The translations under genes were made by a program, and so were the position numbers. Below, piece after piece: positions 9,991-23,188 of a stretch of DNA of 64,000 nt (the stretch's first letter is position 1; every line of letters begins with the position of its first letter). The notes below the pieces were generated by a model. It made no database searches. It saw only the letters and a program-made list of their open reading frames with translations, and was not told where the DNA came from. Origin of the DNA: Magicicada septendecula (taxonomy: Eukaryota; Arthropoda; Insecta; Hemiptera; Cicadidae); NCBI GenBank assembly GCA_034769895.1, contig CM068367.1, positions 1,311,209,046 to 1,311,273,045 of the forward strand, given 5' to 3'.

Positions 9991-11509
9991 ATTCTAAAAT
10001 GCAGTAAGGACAACGTACTACCTTATATTTGAACAACTTCTGTTTTAACAAAAAAGAAAAAGAATTTATATAAATGAATAAATTCTAAAAAATAATAAGA
10101 ACAACTTACTACCAATCTTGAAGAAAAATACTTGGAATTTAAAAATAATTTGAGTTGAATACTACCACTAAATTCTGAAATACAATAAGAACAACGTATT
10201 ATCGATTTTGAAGAAAACAAGAATTATTGTTAAATGTTTATAAAGAAATAATGTGTATAATGAATAACAAACCCCAAGATTACAGAAGAAAACGATAATT
10301 ATTATTATTATGTGTATAAAGAAATAATGTGTACAATGAATAACAAACCCCAAGATTACAGAAGAAAACGATAATTATTATTATTATGTGTATAAAGAAA
10401 TAGTGTGAATAATGAAGAATGAACCCCAAGATAAAAGTTATTACCTCAAACCTACTTATCCAAAATAAAGAAGAAAAAAAAATCATATGACCTAAAATAC
10501 ATACTACATTGCCACAGGATGGAACAATCTCAGTAAACGATTGAATATAACTAATATAATGTTAAAGAAGACAAGAAGGAAAGAGTATTTATGAACATAA
10601 TTCATTAAAAAATAAACAGCCAAAATAGTGAAATACGATAAGAAGAAGAATAATTAAGTATAAGGAATATATTTAGTAAGAAATACAATTATAATGTTCA
10701 AAACACAACAACTGATTAAAAAATATTGAGATCAGAGGAAAAAAACAAACGAAGAAGATACTTAACATTACAATCTCAACAAAAATGAAAACAAAAATGA
10801 TTACAATTGATAACTGTCAAAGTCAATATTAACGAATGTTTAAGGAATTAAAATGGAACTACGAAATATGAAGAATAGTAATGAAAAAATATAAATGCAA
10901 CAAAGAAAAAATCTTTTCCCAAATATTTATTATTAAATGATTAAAGAGATTACTAGGAGATTATTATTATATTTTATAGCTGACTGTAGATGAATTCCAG
11001 CAGTACTATATTAAGATGTAGTGTGGGCAGCAGAGTATGAAGCCAAACAGTGCCTCTCTGAACTGTACCAACGCATGTGTTAGGGATTGTTAGGGAAATT
11101 AAATATTTAAGGAATATTAGAATAGTTGCAAAAATAAATTCAGTTTCCAAAGGAATAGGACGAAGAAAACAGAAAGAAGCGAGTTGACAGAAGAATAATT
11201 GAAAAATGCAGTAATTATAGTAATTATAAATAGGAGAGATGTAAAACTAATGTATCAGTGAATAGTGTAGCCAGTGACCAACAAATAATGTGTACAGAAA
11301 TAAAAAAATATCAAGAATCAAGAATGTTAAATAAAATGATGAAATATTATTAAATAAAAAAGGTACTAGTACTAGTCTAATGAAGTTACATTGAGAAGAC
11401 CATCGTCAACCATTAACAATGAAATTAAGAAAAGGCATGTGAAAAAGGCAAGTTTATTTGACCTAAACTTCATTCAGGTAAACTAAACTTTTTTAGGAGG
11501 GGAAGCATA
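9991..11509 (+). other. 3' noncoding internal region, copy A (no env)
   Basis: About 1.5 kb of A-rich sequence between the pol stop and the polypurine tract. No ORF of believable composition is present on either strand, so the element lacks an envelope gene. The first 450 bp is built of degenerate repeats: ATTCTAAAA/ACAACNTACTACC motifs recur near 9990, 10080 and 10170, followed by the 76-bp units. Confidence 0.75.
10239..10438 (+). repeat. 76-bp tandem repeat in the Gypsy 3' noncoding region
   Basis: Units begin with TATAAAGAAATA at 10239, 10315 and 10391; the first two are almost identical and the third is partial and diverged. Each contains AACCCCAAGATTACAGAAG and a short ATT run. The same block recurs in every copy (for example from 19482 and 28725). 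Confidence 0.8.
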
Positions 11510-13853
11510 TGTAGCGCAACAAAAATGATAGCATTTATGTTACATAAAAGAAGATTCACAGATTGATAAATAAATTGATACTTAATCCCATAATAGAACA
11601 GAGACCCAATTATGACAATTATAGTCATAGACAAAATTAAATAAGAATGCAAGGTAGTGTTGAATAGAATAAACGAACCTGTAAAATAAATAATAGCTAA
11701 TGATATATGTTTAATAAAAAACAAAACAGAAAAATGAAACAATGACTTAATTTATGGTAATAACAGATAAGAATTTTGTGTTAAAAAAGTATTATATTAT
11801 GACAAAAATGTTATGATAAAGTTTATGTGATGTTATATCAAATATGTGTTAAGTTCATGAAAAATAATGAAACAAATAGTGTTATTCAATGACTGTCATA
11901 GAGTGAAGTGTGAGGCAGTTAACCAATGTTCATAAGTTAGAATTTTGTTGTATGTGATCGAGAGATCAAGATAAATTTGTTATTAGATGTAGAAAAATAA
12001 TTGTTTATACAAATGTTAATAATTAAGTTTTGATTGTATGTATGAATTTATATAAAAGGGACTATAGATGCCTAACAGACATAACCACAGGTAGATCAAT
12101 TTACAATAAAAGGCCTAACAGCAAAAAATACTAAATAAACACTTATAACTTAAAGGTTAGATGCATCAATTAATAATAATTAATAAATGCACTATGAAGA
12201 GCTAGAAAGAAGAAAAAACATTAAGTTAATAATAATATTTAATAAAATTTATACAAATTATAATAATACCATAATGCCATAATATCGATTGGTAAAAAAT
12301 AATATCGAAGGTGGATTAAATATAATAAAAAAGGAAAAAACGGAATTATATCAAAAAACCAGTAGAAGATGTGTATAAAATAATAAACCAGCTATCGGTA
12401 AAATTACATTCCGATAGGACAGCAAATTAACAAAGAATAGACAAAAAGATATATGAAAGAAACACTATATAGTCAAAACATGTGGAAGCGGAAATTAATA
12501 TAGGTTGCTAGGGAAAAAATTAAGAAGAAGGTTGTTGATTTTAAAAATAACAAGGATTGCTTTGGTATAAAACTGAACGTGATGATTTAAAAGAACCCAA
12601 GAATAATATATTGAATCGTAATATTCGAAATCAACAGATACGATTGTAAAAAAGACAAAATTCTAATGATAATACTTACATCTATCACTAACACAGATTA
12701 ATAAAATAACGATACATTATGAAATAATAATCGAGAACAAATAACCGAATTCTACAAGAAGAAACTTGGACTGTCCCATGTCCGAAGGGAATTGATGAAA
12801 TAGTAATCAAATATAAAGAGTTAACAATAACACAACTCATAATTTTCACAACACCAGAAATTATAACCTTGCAAATACACGCAACAACACTAACTGCTTC
12901 AACCGAAGGAAGAACCTATTTGGATCCTGGCGGTGTAGAAGAAACATCCATCGGGCTGTAAAACAATTCAGAAGCTGTATTCCGAAGTGGACAGGATAAG
13001 AATTACTTTTATTAAACTGAAGAAAGAAAACTGTACTTCATAATTGACCAGAACAACGAATTCAGCGATCAACCGCTTACGTGATTTGCTTCGTTAGAGA
13101 CTGGTAAAGTTATATTATATTAATCATACTAAATACACAACACATAACTTTTGTAAATCTTGCATTCTTATTATGTATTTTTAGTCTTCCCCACAGTTAC
13201 AAGAACCTTCACACCCTGAAATAAATAAAATACGAATCAAATATAATATATAACCAAATATAAACAAAGGATTAAATAATCAACAATCGATACCTGAATC
13301 TATAGTCCCAACATATATTAAGTAGAATATATCTTAGTTAATGTGAATTGAATACACAAATAAAGAACCTTTATATATTTGTCACACCTTGTTATTTGGA
13401 GTATGGTTTAGTGAACTGGAACAAAAGTAACTGAATAAGTAGAGAATAAATGGTTAATATAAACATCGAATAACCTATAAGTTTCGTTGAGCCGATACTA
13501 CAGCGCTTATAGCGGAATTATCTGACACCAAAGAGGGAGCGTAAAATTATAAAATTAGACAGAACTCTCTTTAAGGCATAATAGGGTTGGATGAAATTGT
13601 AGAATAAATCTTAAGTTATTTAAGTTCTAGGCACACTAACACTGATAATTATTAAGGAATTAAGTTAACATTAATTGAGTACATCCATATATTCCACAAC
13701 TCCAAATATTTCCGAGAATTTATACAAATTAAATTAATATAACACAATTGACAAATACAACAGTGGGAATTTAGACCGTACGTATCGGTTTACTTACAAA
13801 TTGGCTTCCATCGCGGGACTTGAACAGTAGCGGACACACCGAGGTTACTTACA
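11510..13853 (+). mobile_element. Gypsy LTR2 (shared between copies A and B)
   Basis: Serves as the 3' LTR of copy A and the 5' LTR of copy B. It differs from LTR1 by C to T at 12043, just upstream of the TATA box, a variant shared with LTR3. Confidence 0.85.
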
Positions 13854-13945
13854 AATTGGCGCTCAACTTGTGTAGGGCTTAAGTTAAGTAACTGTAACCA
13901 TATTAATATTACTTAACCAGAGCAGGCAACTGTGGGAGAGTAAAC

Positions 13946-15856
13946 ATGCATACCAGAGGTAGATCACGGATTAGGGCAGGAGAAACGGAGAAGGAAATAG
14001 ATGAACAAGAACAGGAAATAGAACTAATAACAGACAGTGAAATGGAACAACAGACAGACGAAATAGCGGAAACTGAAATTATTATGGACAAGGAAAAGGG
14101 AGTAATGGAAGAAGATGCCCAAGGGGACCAAATAGATAAAACTGGAGCCAGAGAAGTACCAAGTTGGCAGGAGATGATGAAATTTATGACAGAACAATTT
14201 AGGAAAACAAATGAGGAAAATAAGGAAAACTCCAGGAAAACAAATGAGGAAAATAAGGAAAACTAAAGGAGACTGGAGGAAAAATTAGATAAAATAAATG
14301 AGGAAAATAAGGAAACCTCAAAACAAATGAATGAAAGATTAAACCAAATTCACGAAAGGTTAGATAGGAATGATGAGGGTGTAAAACAAATGAAGGAGGA
14401 CATCTTACAAATACATGAAGAGAATTTAAGGCAGATTAATGAAAAAATTGAGAATATTCATGTAACAATCAACCAGAAGGTGGACCAAAATAATGAGGAA
14501 AGAAAGTTAGAAATAGCTAAAACAAATGAAGGGTTAGAAAAAACTAACGAAACAATAGTACAGGTTCGTGAAGAATTACAGAATAAAATTAATGACACAA
14601 AAATTGAGAATAAAACCTTGGTCGAAGAAATCCAACAGGAAACTGTCGAAAAATGTGAGCAAATTAAAAACGAAGTACATCAGGTACGGGAAGAGAATAA
14701 GGAAGGTATCAAGCAAATACAGACAGACATGGGCGAACGACTCGAAAGGGTCTATGGCAATTTAAATAATATGGAAGGTCAAATCAATACCAATAAAAAT
14801 AAAATAGAAGAGATTAGTAGGCATGAATTACAATTACAGGAGGAAGTAGATTCATGGCGGGATAGGACATGCCAAAATAGTCATACAAATAACGATGAGA
14901 ACAGAGAATCGATTAATTTTCGTAATTATAAGCGCAATCCTATGGAATTTTTAAAGAGATTGGAAGAAGTGATCATAAGAAATAGAGAGAGTCGCTGGAG
15001 TATTATACGAAGCATGATTGATGAAACGTTTAAAGATACTTATGATAATTGGTGGACAGCGGTGCGCCCGGATATACTGGACATGACTGAGTTCAAAAAA
15101 CAATTTAAGGAGAAGTATTGGTCGGAATCGACCCAGAACATGATTAGGAATAATTTGAGTAACGGTCAATACGAAACAAATGTAGGCCAGTCCCCTACTT
15201 CATACTTTTTAGGAAAAGTATGTATGGCGTGGAACTTAGAGCCCCGAATTCCCGAAGAATGTTTGGTAATACAACTATCCTATCATTACGAGGAAGGAAT
15301 AAAAAATGCGCGTATGTGTAGTCAAATCAAAACGATTCCAGCCATGGCCAAATTCTTGGAGAATTATGAACACGAGAACCAATACCAGAGAAATAGAATG
15401 CTAAATCATAAATATCAGAGGTATGATAATAACGCGCCACCAGCCAATTATCATAATAACGATCGCAATCGACCTGCGCAGAACGTTAATACTAATAGAA
15501 CACAAAATGAAAACGCGAATAATAATTCCAGAAACTATAATTATCGCGGCAATAACAATTATAATTATCGTGATAGTCGCAATAATAGAGGAGATGGGGA
15601 CAGACGACCCAATAATTATAGACATAACGTCAATTATATTTACTCCAGACCTCAAGGTAATCAGCGACGATACTACCCAAGGAGTCACCGATATGACAAC
15701 CATTATGACCAATCTCGGCATGAAGACAACTACCCACATGATGTAAATTATAGGATCGCAGAACATAATACGGAGGATCGCACGGAACCAGTACAAAACC
15801 AACACAGTAATCAGAATGAAAATAGAGAAGAGGGAGTAAGCCCTCATTTAAACTAA
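13946..15856 (+). pseudogene. gag: gag, copy B, same nonsense codon as copy A
   Basis: Same start context, length and domain order as copy A. The TAA lies at 14264-14266, and the downstream frame reopens at 14327. It also shares with copy A the residues that distinguish both from copy C (the GAA codon at 14039, the His codon in ISRHELQL, the Asp codon in YRDSRNN). Sharing an inactivating codon plus all these variants means A and B descend from one template after the mutation occurred. Confidence 0.85.
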
Positions 15857-15891
15857 TAGAGGCAGTGAAAATTAATGAATACCCGTCACTG
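15847..15891 (+). promoter_or_regulatory. -1 frameshift signal, copy B
   Basis: TTTAAAC at 15847-15853 and the downstream CAGTGA/TCACTG stem, identical to the signal of copy A. Confidence 0.8.
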
Positions 15892-18800
15892 AACCGTAAT
15901 CTTGGGGAACAACAATTAATAAATAAAATTAAGTGTAATCATAAAATAACCATAATTAATAACCACTATTTAAAGAATATCAGGGAAGATTTGTTAGAAG
16001 AGGATCAGAAACATGTAAACAGTAATAGTAATAACGAAATCATATATATATCAGCAAATTTAAATGGGGTAAAATCTACCATAATGATAGACACTGGATC
16101 TAACATATCATTGATAGACAATATTGAACTTGAAAGAATCCAGCGAGAAGTCCAGTTACCCATACCGACTTTACCTGTCAATAATGTGATAATTATCGGA
16201 GCCACTGGGAGACAAAAAGTCAAAAAACAAGTATCACTCGATCTTACCAATAACAATATGACCTTACCAATAGGATTCTTAGTCGCAACAGGACTACCAT
16301 TTAATGTATTGATTGGATGCGATGTGTTGCGCCAGCATTCCACAATAATTGACTTGCATAAAGGTACAATATCTTTAACATCTGAAGGAGGATTATGGAC
16401 AGCCGAATTAATCAACACTAATCAAACCGGTCCAGTTAACACCAAATGTGGAGCCATAAAAAGCTATTTCTGTAAGAAGAATAAATTACCAGAGATCATT
16501 CAATATGAAGACGATGATCCTAACCTATGGCAGAGTAAGTTGGAAGAGATTCGAGAATTCCAAAGGGAAAAAAGTTATAAACAAATAAGTAAGGTACAGG
16601 CCGAAAATTTAATTCAAATATATAATAAATACAGACATGTGTTCTCCAATGCTCCAGGTAAAGTAAAAGGATATCAATGTATAATAAATTTTAAAGAACC
16701 GGTGAACTTTCGCAGAAAGTCATACCCAATTGCTTACTCTATAAAAAACGAGGTCCGGAACGAGATTAACCGTATGATGCAAGATGATATAATAGAATAT
16801 AGTCAATCACCATATACCAGTCCCATAGTAGCAGTCCCGAAAAAGAACGGAAAGGTGAGAATTTGCCTGGACGCTAGGGAAATAAATAAAATGATCGTCA
16901 ATGATAGGACTTCACCAGGCGAAATAGAAGAAATTTTAAAGAAATTCCACGGTATTAAATACATCAGCAGTTGGGATACGGTATGTGGGTACTGGCAGGT
17001 CGAACTACACCCAGACAGTAGAAAATACATGGCGTTCCTTTTTGACGGAAGGAACTATCAATTTAAAAGGCTACCTTTCGGACTAATTAATTCGGTTGCA
17101 ATATTTGTGAAATGTATGGACAAGGTATTGGGACAAGAAACACTGCAGTTCACTACGGTCTATGTAGATGATTTGCTTATAACTTCTTCACATTGGGATG
17201 AACATTGCGAGCGGGTGGAACAGGTACTAAGAAAATTATCTGAGAACAACATAACACTTAAGCTAAATAAATCTAAATTTATCGCCAATCAAGTAAGGTT
17301 TTTAGGTTTCAACTTGTCTGAGGAGGGTATCACACCTTCAACAGAAAAAGTAGAAGCAATCCAAATGTTCCCTACTCCAAAAAATAGAAAACAGCTACAA
17401 TCTTTTCTTGGAATTTGCAACTATTACCGTAAATTCCAAGATAACTATTCAGAAGTGACTGCCAAGTTTCAGAAACAATTATCATCTAAAGACAAGTGGG
17501 CATGGGGACCAGAACAAGATAAAATTCTGCAATTGATCAAGAAGAAATTTTTAGAAACAGTTATGTTGTACCACCCTGATTTTAACAAACGCTTTTATTT
17601 AAATTATGATGCAAGCAATGTTAGCTTAGGGGCTACCCTATATCAAGAAGATAAAGAAGGACATCATATGGTAATCAGCTTCGCCAGCAGAGTGCTTAAC
17701 AGCTGCGAACGCAATTACAACGTTACCGAGAAAGAGCTGCTAAGCGTAGTGTACGCATGCAATAAATTTAGAACCTATATACTCGGGTACCCAGTGACCG
17801 TAAGAAGTGACCATAAATCAATTTCCTTTCTAAAAAGATGTAAACTTAGTCACGGCCGGCTAACTAGATGGGTCATTGATTGGGAATATATACCTGGAAG
17901 AAAGAATATAGCAGCCGATATCTTGTCCCGAATAAACATACAAGATCAATCATTTGAAGGAGAAAAGGAAGAGATCGCGAAGGTGTACCATGTCATTAAG
18001 AGTCGGAAGGATCTGGAGATGATTGTCAACGAAATTAGTCAACACCAAAAATCGGATCCCAAATTAATAAACATACGCCAGAAGATACAAAATGCTGATG
18101 AAGTTATTACTAAATATTACTGTATACATGATGACCGATTATTTATTAAGGTTACTCCTAAACAAATAAACTGGAAACTATTAATTCCCACAGCTGTGGA
18201 AAACAAATTAATATTGGATTACCATGAACGATATGGACACATGGGAGCCATGAAAATAGTCAAAGCCCTAGAAGAACAAATGTACATAAAAAATTTGACC
18301 AGAAAGGTACAAAAATCTATACAAACATGTCACATCTGCCAGATGGTTAAACATAATAATGAGAAGAAGGAGGGAGTCATGATCCCAATAACATCCAAAT
18401 ATAAGCTGGGAGAAGGTATTTCTAGATATATGTGGGCCTTTCCCACGCAGTGGAGGAAATCACAGATACAAATTCATAATAATTATTTTTGATCATTTTT
18501 CCAAATACACTAAACTTTATGCTATTAGCAGAGCCACTACCAAGAAAATTCTGGAAATAGTCATCGGACGGTACATAACAGAGGTTGGCAAACCGTCATC
18601 TATTATCACTGATATGGTACGCAATTTAAGGGCTATAAATGGAGAAATAATCTGTTAAAACACAACATTAGAACATATAAGACTTCAGTTTATCACCCCA
18701 GCAGTAATCCGGCAGAACGTGTATTGAGGGAAGTTGGCAGAATACTACGAACTTACTGTCATGACCAACAGAGAAGGTGGTACGAATACTTGTCAGTAAC

Positions 18801-19233
18801 CGAAGAATTTTTAAATATATCTTACCACCAGTCTATTGAAAATACCCCATATACTGTTATGTTTGAAAGGCTTCCACCTAGAGAAATCCAAGATATTATA
18901 AACTTTCCAAATAATCCAGAATATCAATTTGAAACAATTAAATTTTATAACCGAGTTATGGAAAAAACGGAAATGAAGAGAAGAAAATATGAAAGGAATA
19001 ACCCAAAACCAATTAAGTACCAAGTGGGTGAGAAAATATTAATAAGAAACAGGGAGCTACCAAGTACTCTAGAAGGAATAACTAAAAAATTATTATTATT
19101 ATTATATACTGGGCCCTATGTGATAACAAAAAATAATAATAACAATACGTATGAAATAATGAACCCTATCACGAAAAGGATTAAGGGAACGTACAACCAA
19201 GAGTCCATAAAGAAATTTTATATAAATGAATAA
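15853..19233 (+). pseudogene. pol: pol, copy B, frameshifted inside integrase
   Basis: Identical layout to copy A through protease, RT, RNase H and the integrase zinc domain. An extra G near 18408 (AAGCTGGGAGAAGG against AAGCTGGAGAAGG in A and C) throws the frame out, and a stop follows at 18490. A missing base near 18613 (TGATATGG against TGATCATGG) restores the frame, which then stays open to 19233. About 70 codons covering the first two catalytic Asp of integrase are therefore scrambled, while the net length is unchanged. Two opposite 1-nt indels 200 bp apart could be real or consensus errors. Confidence 0.88.
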
Positions 19234-20752
19234 ATTCTAAAATGCAGTAAGGACAACGTACTACCTTATATTTGAACAACTTCTGTTTTAACAAAAAAGA
19301 AAAAGAATTTATATAAATGAATAAATTCTAAAAAATAATAAGAACAACTTACTACCAATCTTGAAGAAAAATACTTGGAATTTAAAAATAATTTGAGTTG
19401 AATACTACCACTAAATTCTGAAATACAATAAGAACAACGTATTATCGATTTTGAAGAAAACAAGAATTATTGTTAAATGTTTATAAAGAAATAATGTGTA
19501 TAATGAATAACAAACCCCAAGATTACAGAAGAAAACGATAATTATTATTATTATGTGTATAAAGAAATAATGTGTACAATGAATAACAAACCCCAAGATT
19601 ACAGAAGAAAACGATAATTATTATTATTATGTGTATAAAGAAATAGTGTGAATAATGAAGAATGAACCCCAAGATAAAAGTTATTACCTCAAACCTACTT
19701 ATCCAAAATAAAGAAGAAAAAAAAATCATATGACCTAAAATACATACTACATTGCCACAGGATGGAACAATCTCAGTAAACGATTGAATATAACTAATAT
19801 AATGTTAAAGAAGACAAGAAGGAAAGAGTATTTATGAACATAATTCATTAAAAAATAAACAGCCAAAATAGTGAAATACGATAAGAAGAAGAATAATTAA
19901 GTATAAGGAATATATTTAGTAAGAAATACAATTATAATGTTCAAAACACAACAACTGATTAAAAAATATTGAGATCAGAGGAAAAAAACAAACGAAGAAG
20001 ATACTTAACATTACAATCTCAACAAAAATGAAAACAAAAATGATTACAATTGATAACTGTCAAAGTCAATATTAACGAATGTTTAAGGAATTAAAATGGA
20101 ACTACGAAATATGAAGAATAGTAATGAAAAAATATAAATGCAACAAAGAAAAAATCTTTTCCCAAATATTTATTATTAAATGATTAAAGAGATTACTAGG
20201 AGATTATTATTATATTTTATAGCTGACTGTAGATGAATTCCAGCAGTACTATATTAAGATGTAGTGTGGGCAGCAGAGTATGAAGCCAAACAGTGCCTCT
20301 CTGAACTGTACCAACGCATGTGTTAGGGATTGTTAGGGAAATTAAATATTTAAGGAATATTAGAATAGTTGCAAAAATAAATTCAGTTTCCAAAGGAATA
20401 GGACGAAGAAAACAGAAAGAAGCGAGTTGACAGAAGAATAATTGAAAAATGCAGTAATTATAGTAATTATAAATAGGAGAGATGTAAAACTAATGTATCA
20501 GTGAATAGTGTAGCCAGTGACCAACAAATAATGTGTACAGAAATAAAAAAATATCAAGAATCAAGAATGTTAAATAAAATGATGAAATATTATTAAATAA
20601 AAAAGGTACTAGTACTAGTCTAATGAAGTTACATTGAGAAGACCATCGTCAACCATTAACAATGAAATTAAGAAAAGGCATGTGAAAAAGGCAAGTTTAT
20701 TTGACCTAAACTTCATTCAGGTAAACTAAACTTTTTTAGGAGGGGAAGCATA
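19234..20752 (+). other. 3' noncoding internal region, copy B
   Basis: Same content as 9991-11509, including the 76-bp units and the polypurine tract at 20738. No gene seen. Confidence 0.75.
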
Positions 20753-23096
20753 TGTAGCGCAACAAAAATGATAGCATTTATGTTACATAAAAGAAGATTC
20801 ACAGATTGATAAATAAATTGATACTTAATCCCATAATAGAACAGAGACCCAATTATGACAATTATAGTCATAGACAAAATTAAATAAGAATGCAAGGTAG
20901 TGTTGAATAGAATAAACGAACCTGTAAAATAAATAATAGCTAATGATATATGTTTAATAAAAAACAAAACAGAAAAATGAAACAATGACTTAATTTATGG
21001 TAATAACAGATAAGAATTTTGTGTTAAAAAAGTATTATATTATGACAAAAATGTTATGATAAAGTTTATGTGATGTTATATCAAATATGTGTTAAGTTCA
21101 TGAAAAATAATGAAACAAATAGTGTTATTCAATGACTGTCATAGAGTGAAGTGTGAGGCAGTTAACCAATGTTCATAAGTTAGAATTTTGTTGTATGTGA
21201 TCGAGAGATCAAGATAAATTTGTTATTAGATGTAGAAAAATAATTGTTTATACAAATGTTAATAATTAAGTTTTGATTGTATGTATGAATTTATATAAAA
21301 GGGACTATAGATGCCTAACAGACATAACCACAGGTAGATCAATTTACAATAAAAGGCCTAACAGCAAAAAATACTAAATAAACACTTATAACTTAAAGGT
21401 TAGATGCATCAATTAATAATAATTAATAAATGCACTATGAAGAGCTAGAAAGAAGAAAAAACATTAAGTTAATAATAATATTTAATAAAATTTATACAAA
21501 TTATAATAATACCATAATGCCATAATATCGATTGGTAAAAAATAATATCGAAGGTGGATTAAATATAATAAAAAAGGAAAAAACGGAATTATATCAAAAA
21601 ACCAGTAGAAGATGTGTATAAAATAATAAACCAGCTATCGGTAAAATTACATTCCGATAGGACAGCAAATTAACAAAGAATAGGCAAAAAGATATATGAA
21701 AGAAACACTATATAGTCAAAACATGTGGAAGCGGAAATTAATATAGGTTGCTAGGGAAAAAATTAAGAAGAAGGTTGTTGATTTTAAAAATAACAAGGAT
21801 TGCTTTGGTATAAAACTGAACGTGATGATTTAAAAGAACCCAAGAATAATATATTGAATCGTAATATTCGAAATCAACAGATACGATTGTAAAAAAGACA
21901 AAATTCTAATGATAATACTTACATCTATCACTAACACAGATTAATAAAATAACGATACATTATGAAATAATAATCGAGAACAAATAACCGAATTCTACAA
22001 GAAGAAACTTGGACTGTCCCATGTCCGAAGGGAATTGATGAAATAGTAATCAAATATAAAGAGTTAACAATAACACAACTCATAATTTTCACAACACCAG
22101 AAATTATAACCTTGCAAATACACGCAACAACACTAACTGCTTCAACCGAAGGAAGAACCTATTTGGATCCTGGCGGTGTAGAAGAAACATCCATCGGGCT
22201 GTAAAACAATTCAGAAGCTGTATTCCGAAGTGGACAGGATAAGAATTACTTTTATTAAACTGAAGAAAGAAAACTGTACTTCATAATTGACCAGAACAAC
22301 GAATTCAGCGATCAACCGCTTACGTGATTTGCTTCGTTAGAGACTGGTAAAGTTATATTATATTAATCATACTAAATACACAACACATAACTTTTGTAAA
22401 TCTTGCATTCTTATTATGTATTTTTAGTCTTCCCCACAGTTACAAGAACCTTCACACCCTGAAATAAATAAAATACGAATCAAATATAATATATAACCAA
22501 ATATAAACAAAGGATTAAATAATCAACAATCGATACCTGAATCTATAGTCCCAACATATATTAAGTAGAATATATCTTAGTTAATGTGAATTGAATACAC
22601 AAATAAAGAACCTTTATATATTTGTCACACCTTGTTATTTGGAGTATGGTTTAGTGAACTGGAACAAAAGTAACTGAATAAGTAGAGAATAAATGGTTAA
22701 TATAAACATCGAATAACCTATAAGTTTCGTTGAGCCGATACTACAGCGCTTATAGCGGAATTATCTGACACCAAAGAGGGAGCGTAAAATTATAAAATTA
22801 GACAGAACTCTCTTTAAGGCATAATAGGGTTGGATGAAATTGTAGAATAAATCTTAAGTTATTTAAGTTCTAGGCACACTAACACTGATAATTATTAAGG
22901 AATTAAGTTAACATTAATTGAGTACATCCATATATTCCACAACTCCAAATATTTCCGAGAATTTATACAAATTAAATTAATATAACACAATTGACAAATA
23001 CAACAGTGGGAATTTAGACCGTACGTATCGGTTTACTTACAAATTGGCTTCCATCGCGGGACTTGAACAGTAGCGGACACACCGAGGTTACTTACA
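20753..23096 (+). mobile_element. Gypsy LTR3 (shared between copies B and C)
   Basis: Shares T at 21286 with LTR2 and has a private A to G change in GAATAGGCAAAAAG near 21683. Otherwise identical to the other LTRs as far as I compared. Confidence 0.85.
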
Positions 23097-23188
23097 AATT
23101 GGCGCTCAACTTGTGTAGGGCTTAAGTTAAGTAACTGTAACCATATTAATATTACTTAACCAGAGCAGGCAACTGTGGGAGAGTAAAC

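Noticed and set aside
10239..10438. CRISPR-like or satellite array
   Set aside because: Eukaryotic transposon 3' region; direct 76-bp tandem units without spacers.
9991..11509. Search for an env gene making this an errantivirus-type Gypsy
   Set aside because: No ORF of adequate length or with signal peptide, cleavage site or transmembrane pattern in the plus strand.
11470..11742. 90-codon antisense hydrophobic frame crossing the polypurine tract and LTR start (also at 2227, 20713, 29956), considered as a possible env or membrane peptide
   Set aside because: It spans the internal/LTR boundary on the wrong strand, has AT-driven composition, and is repeated only because the units are identical.
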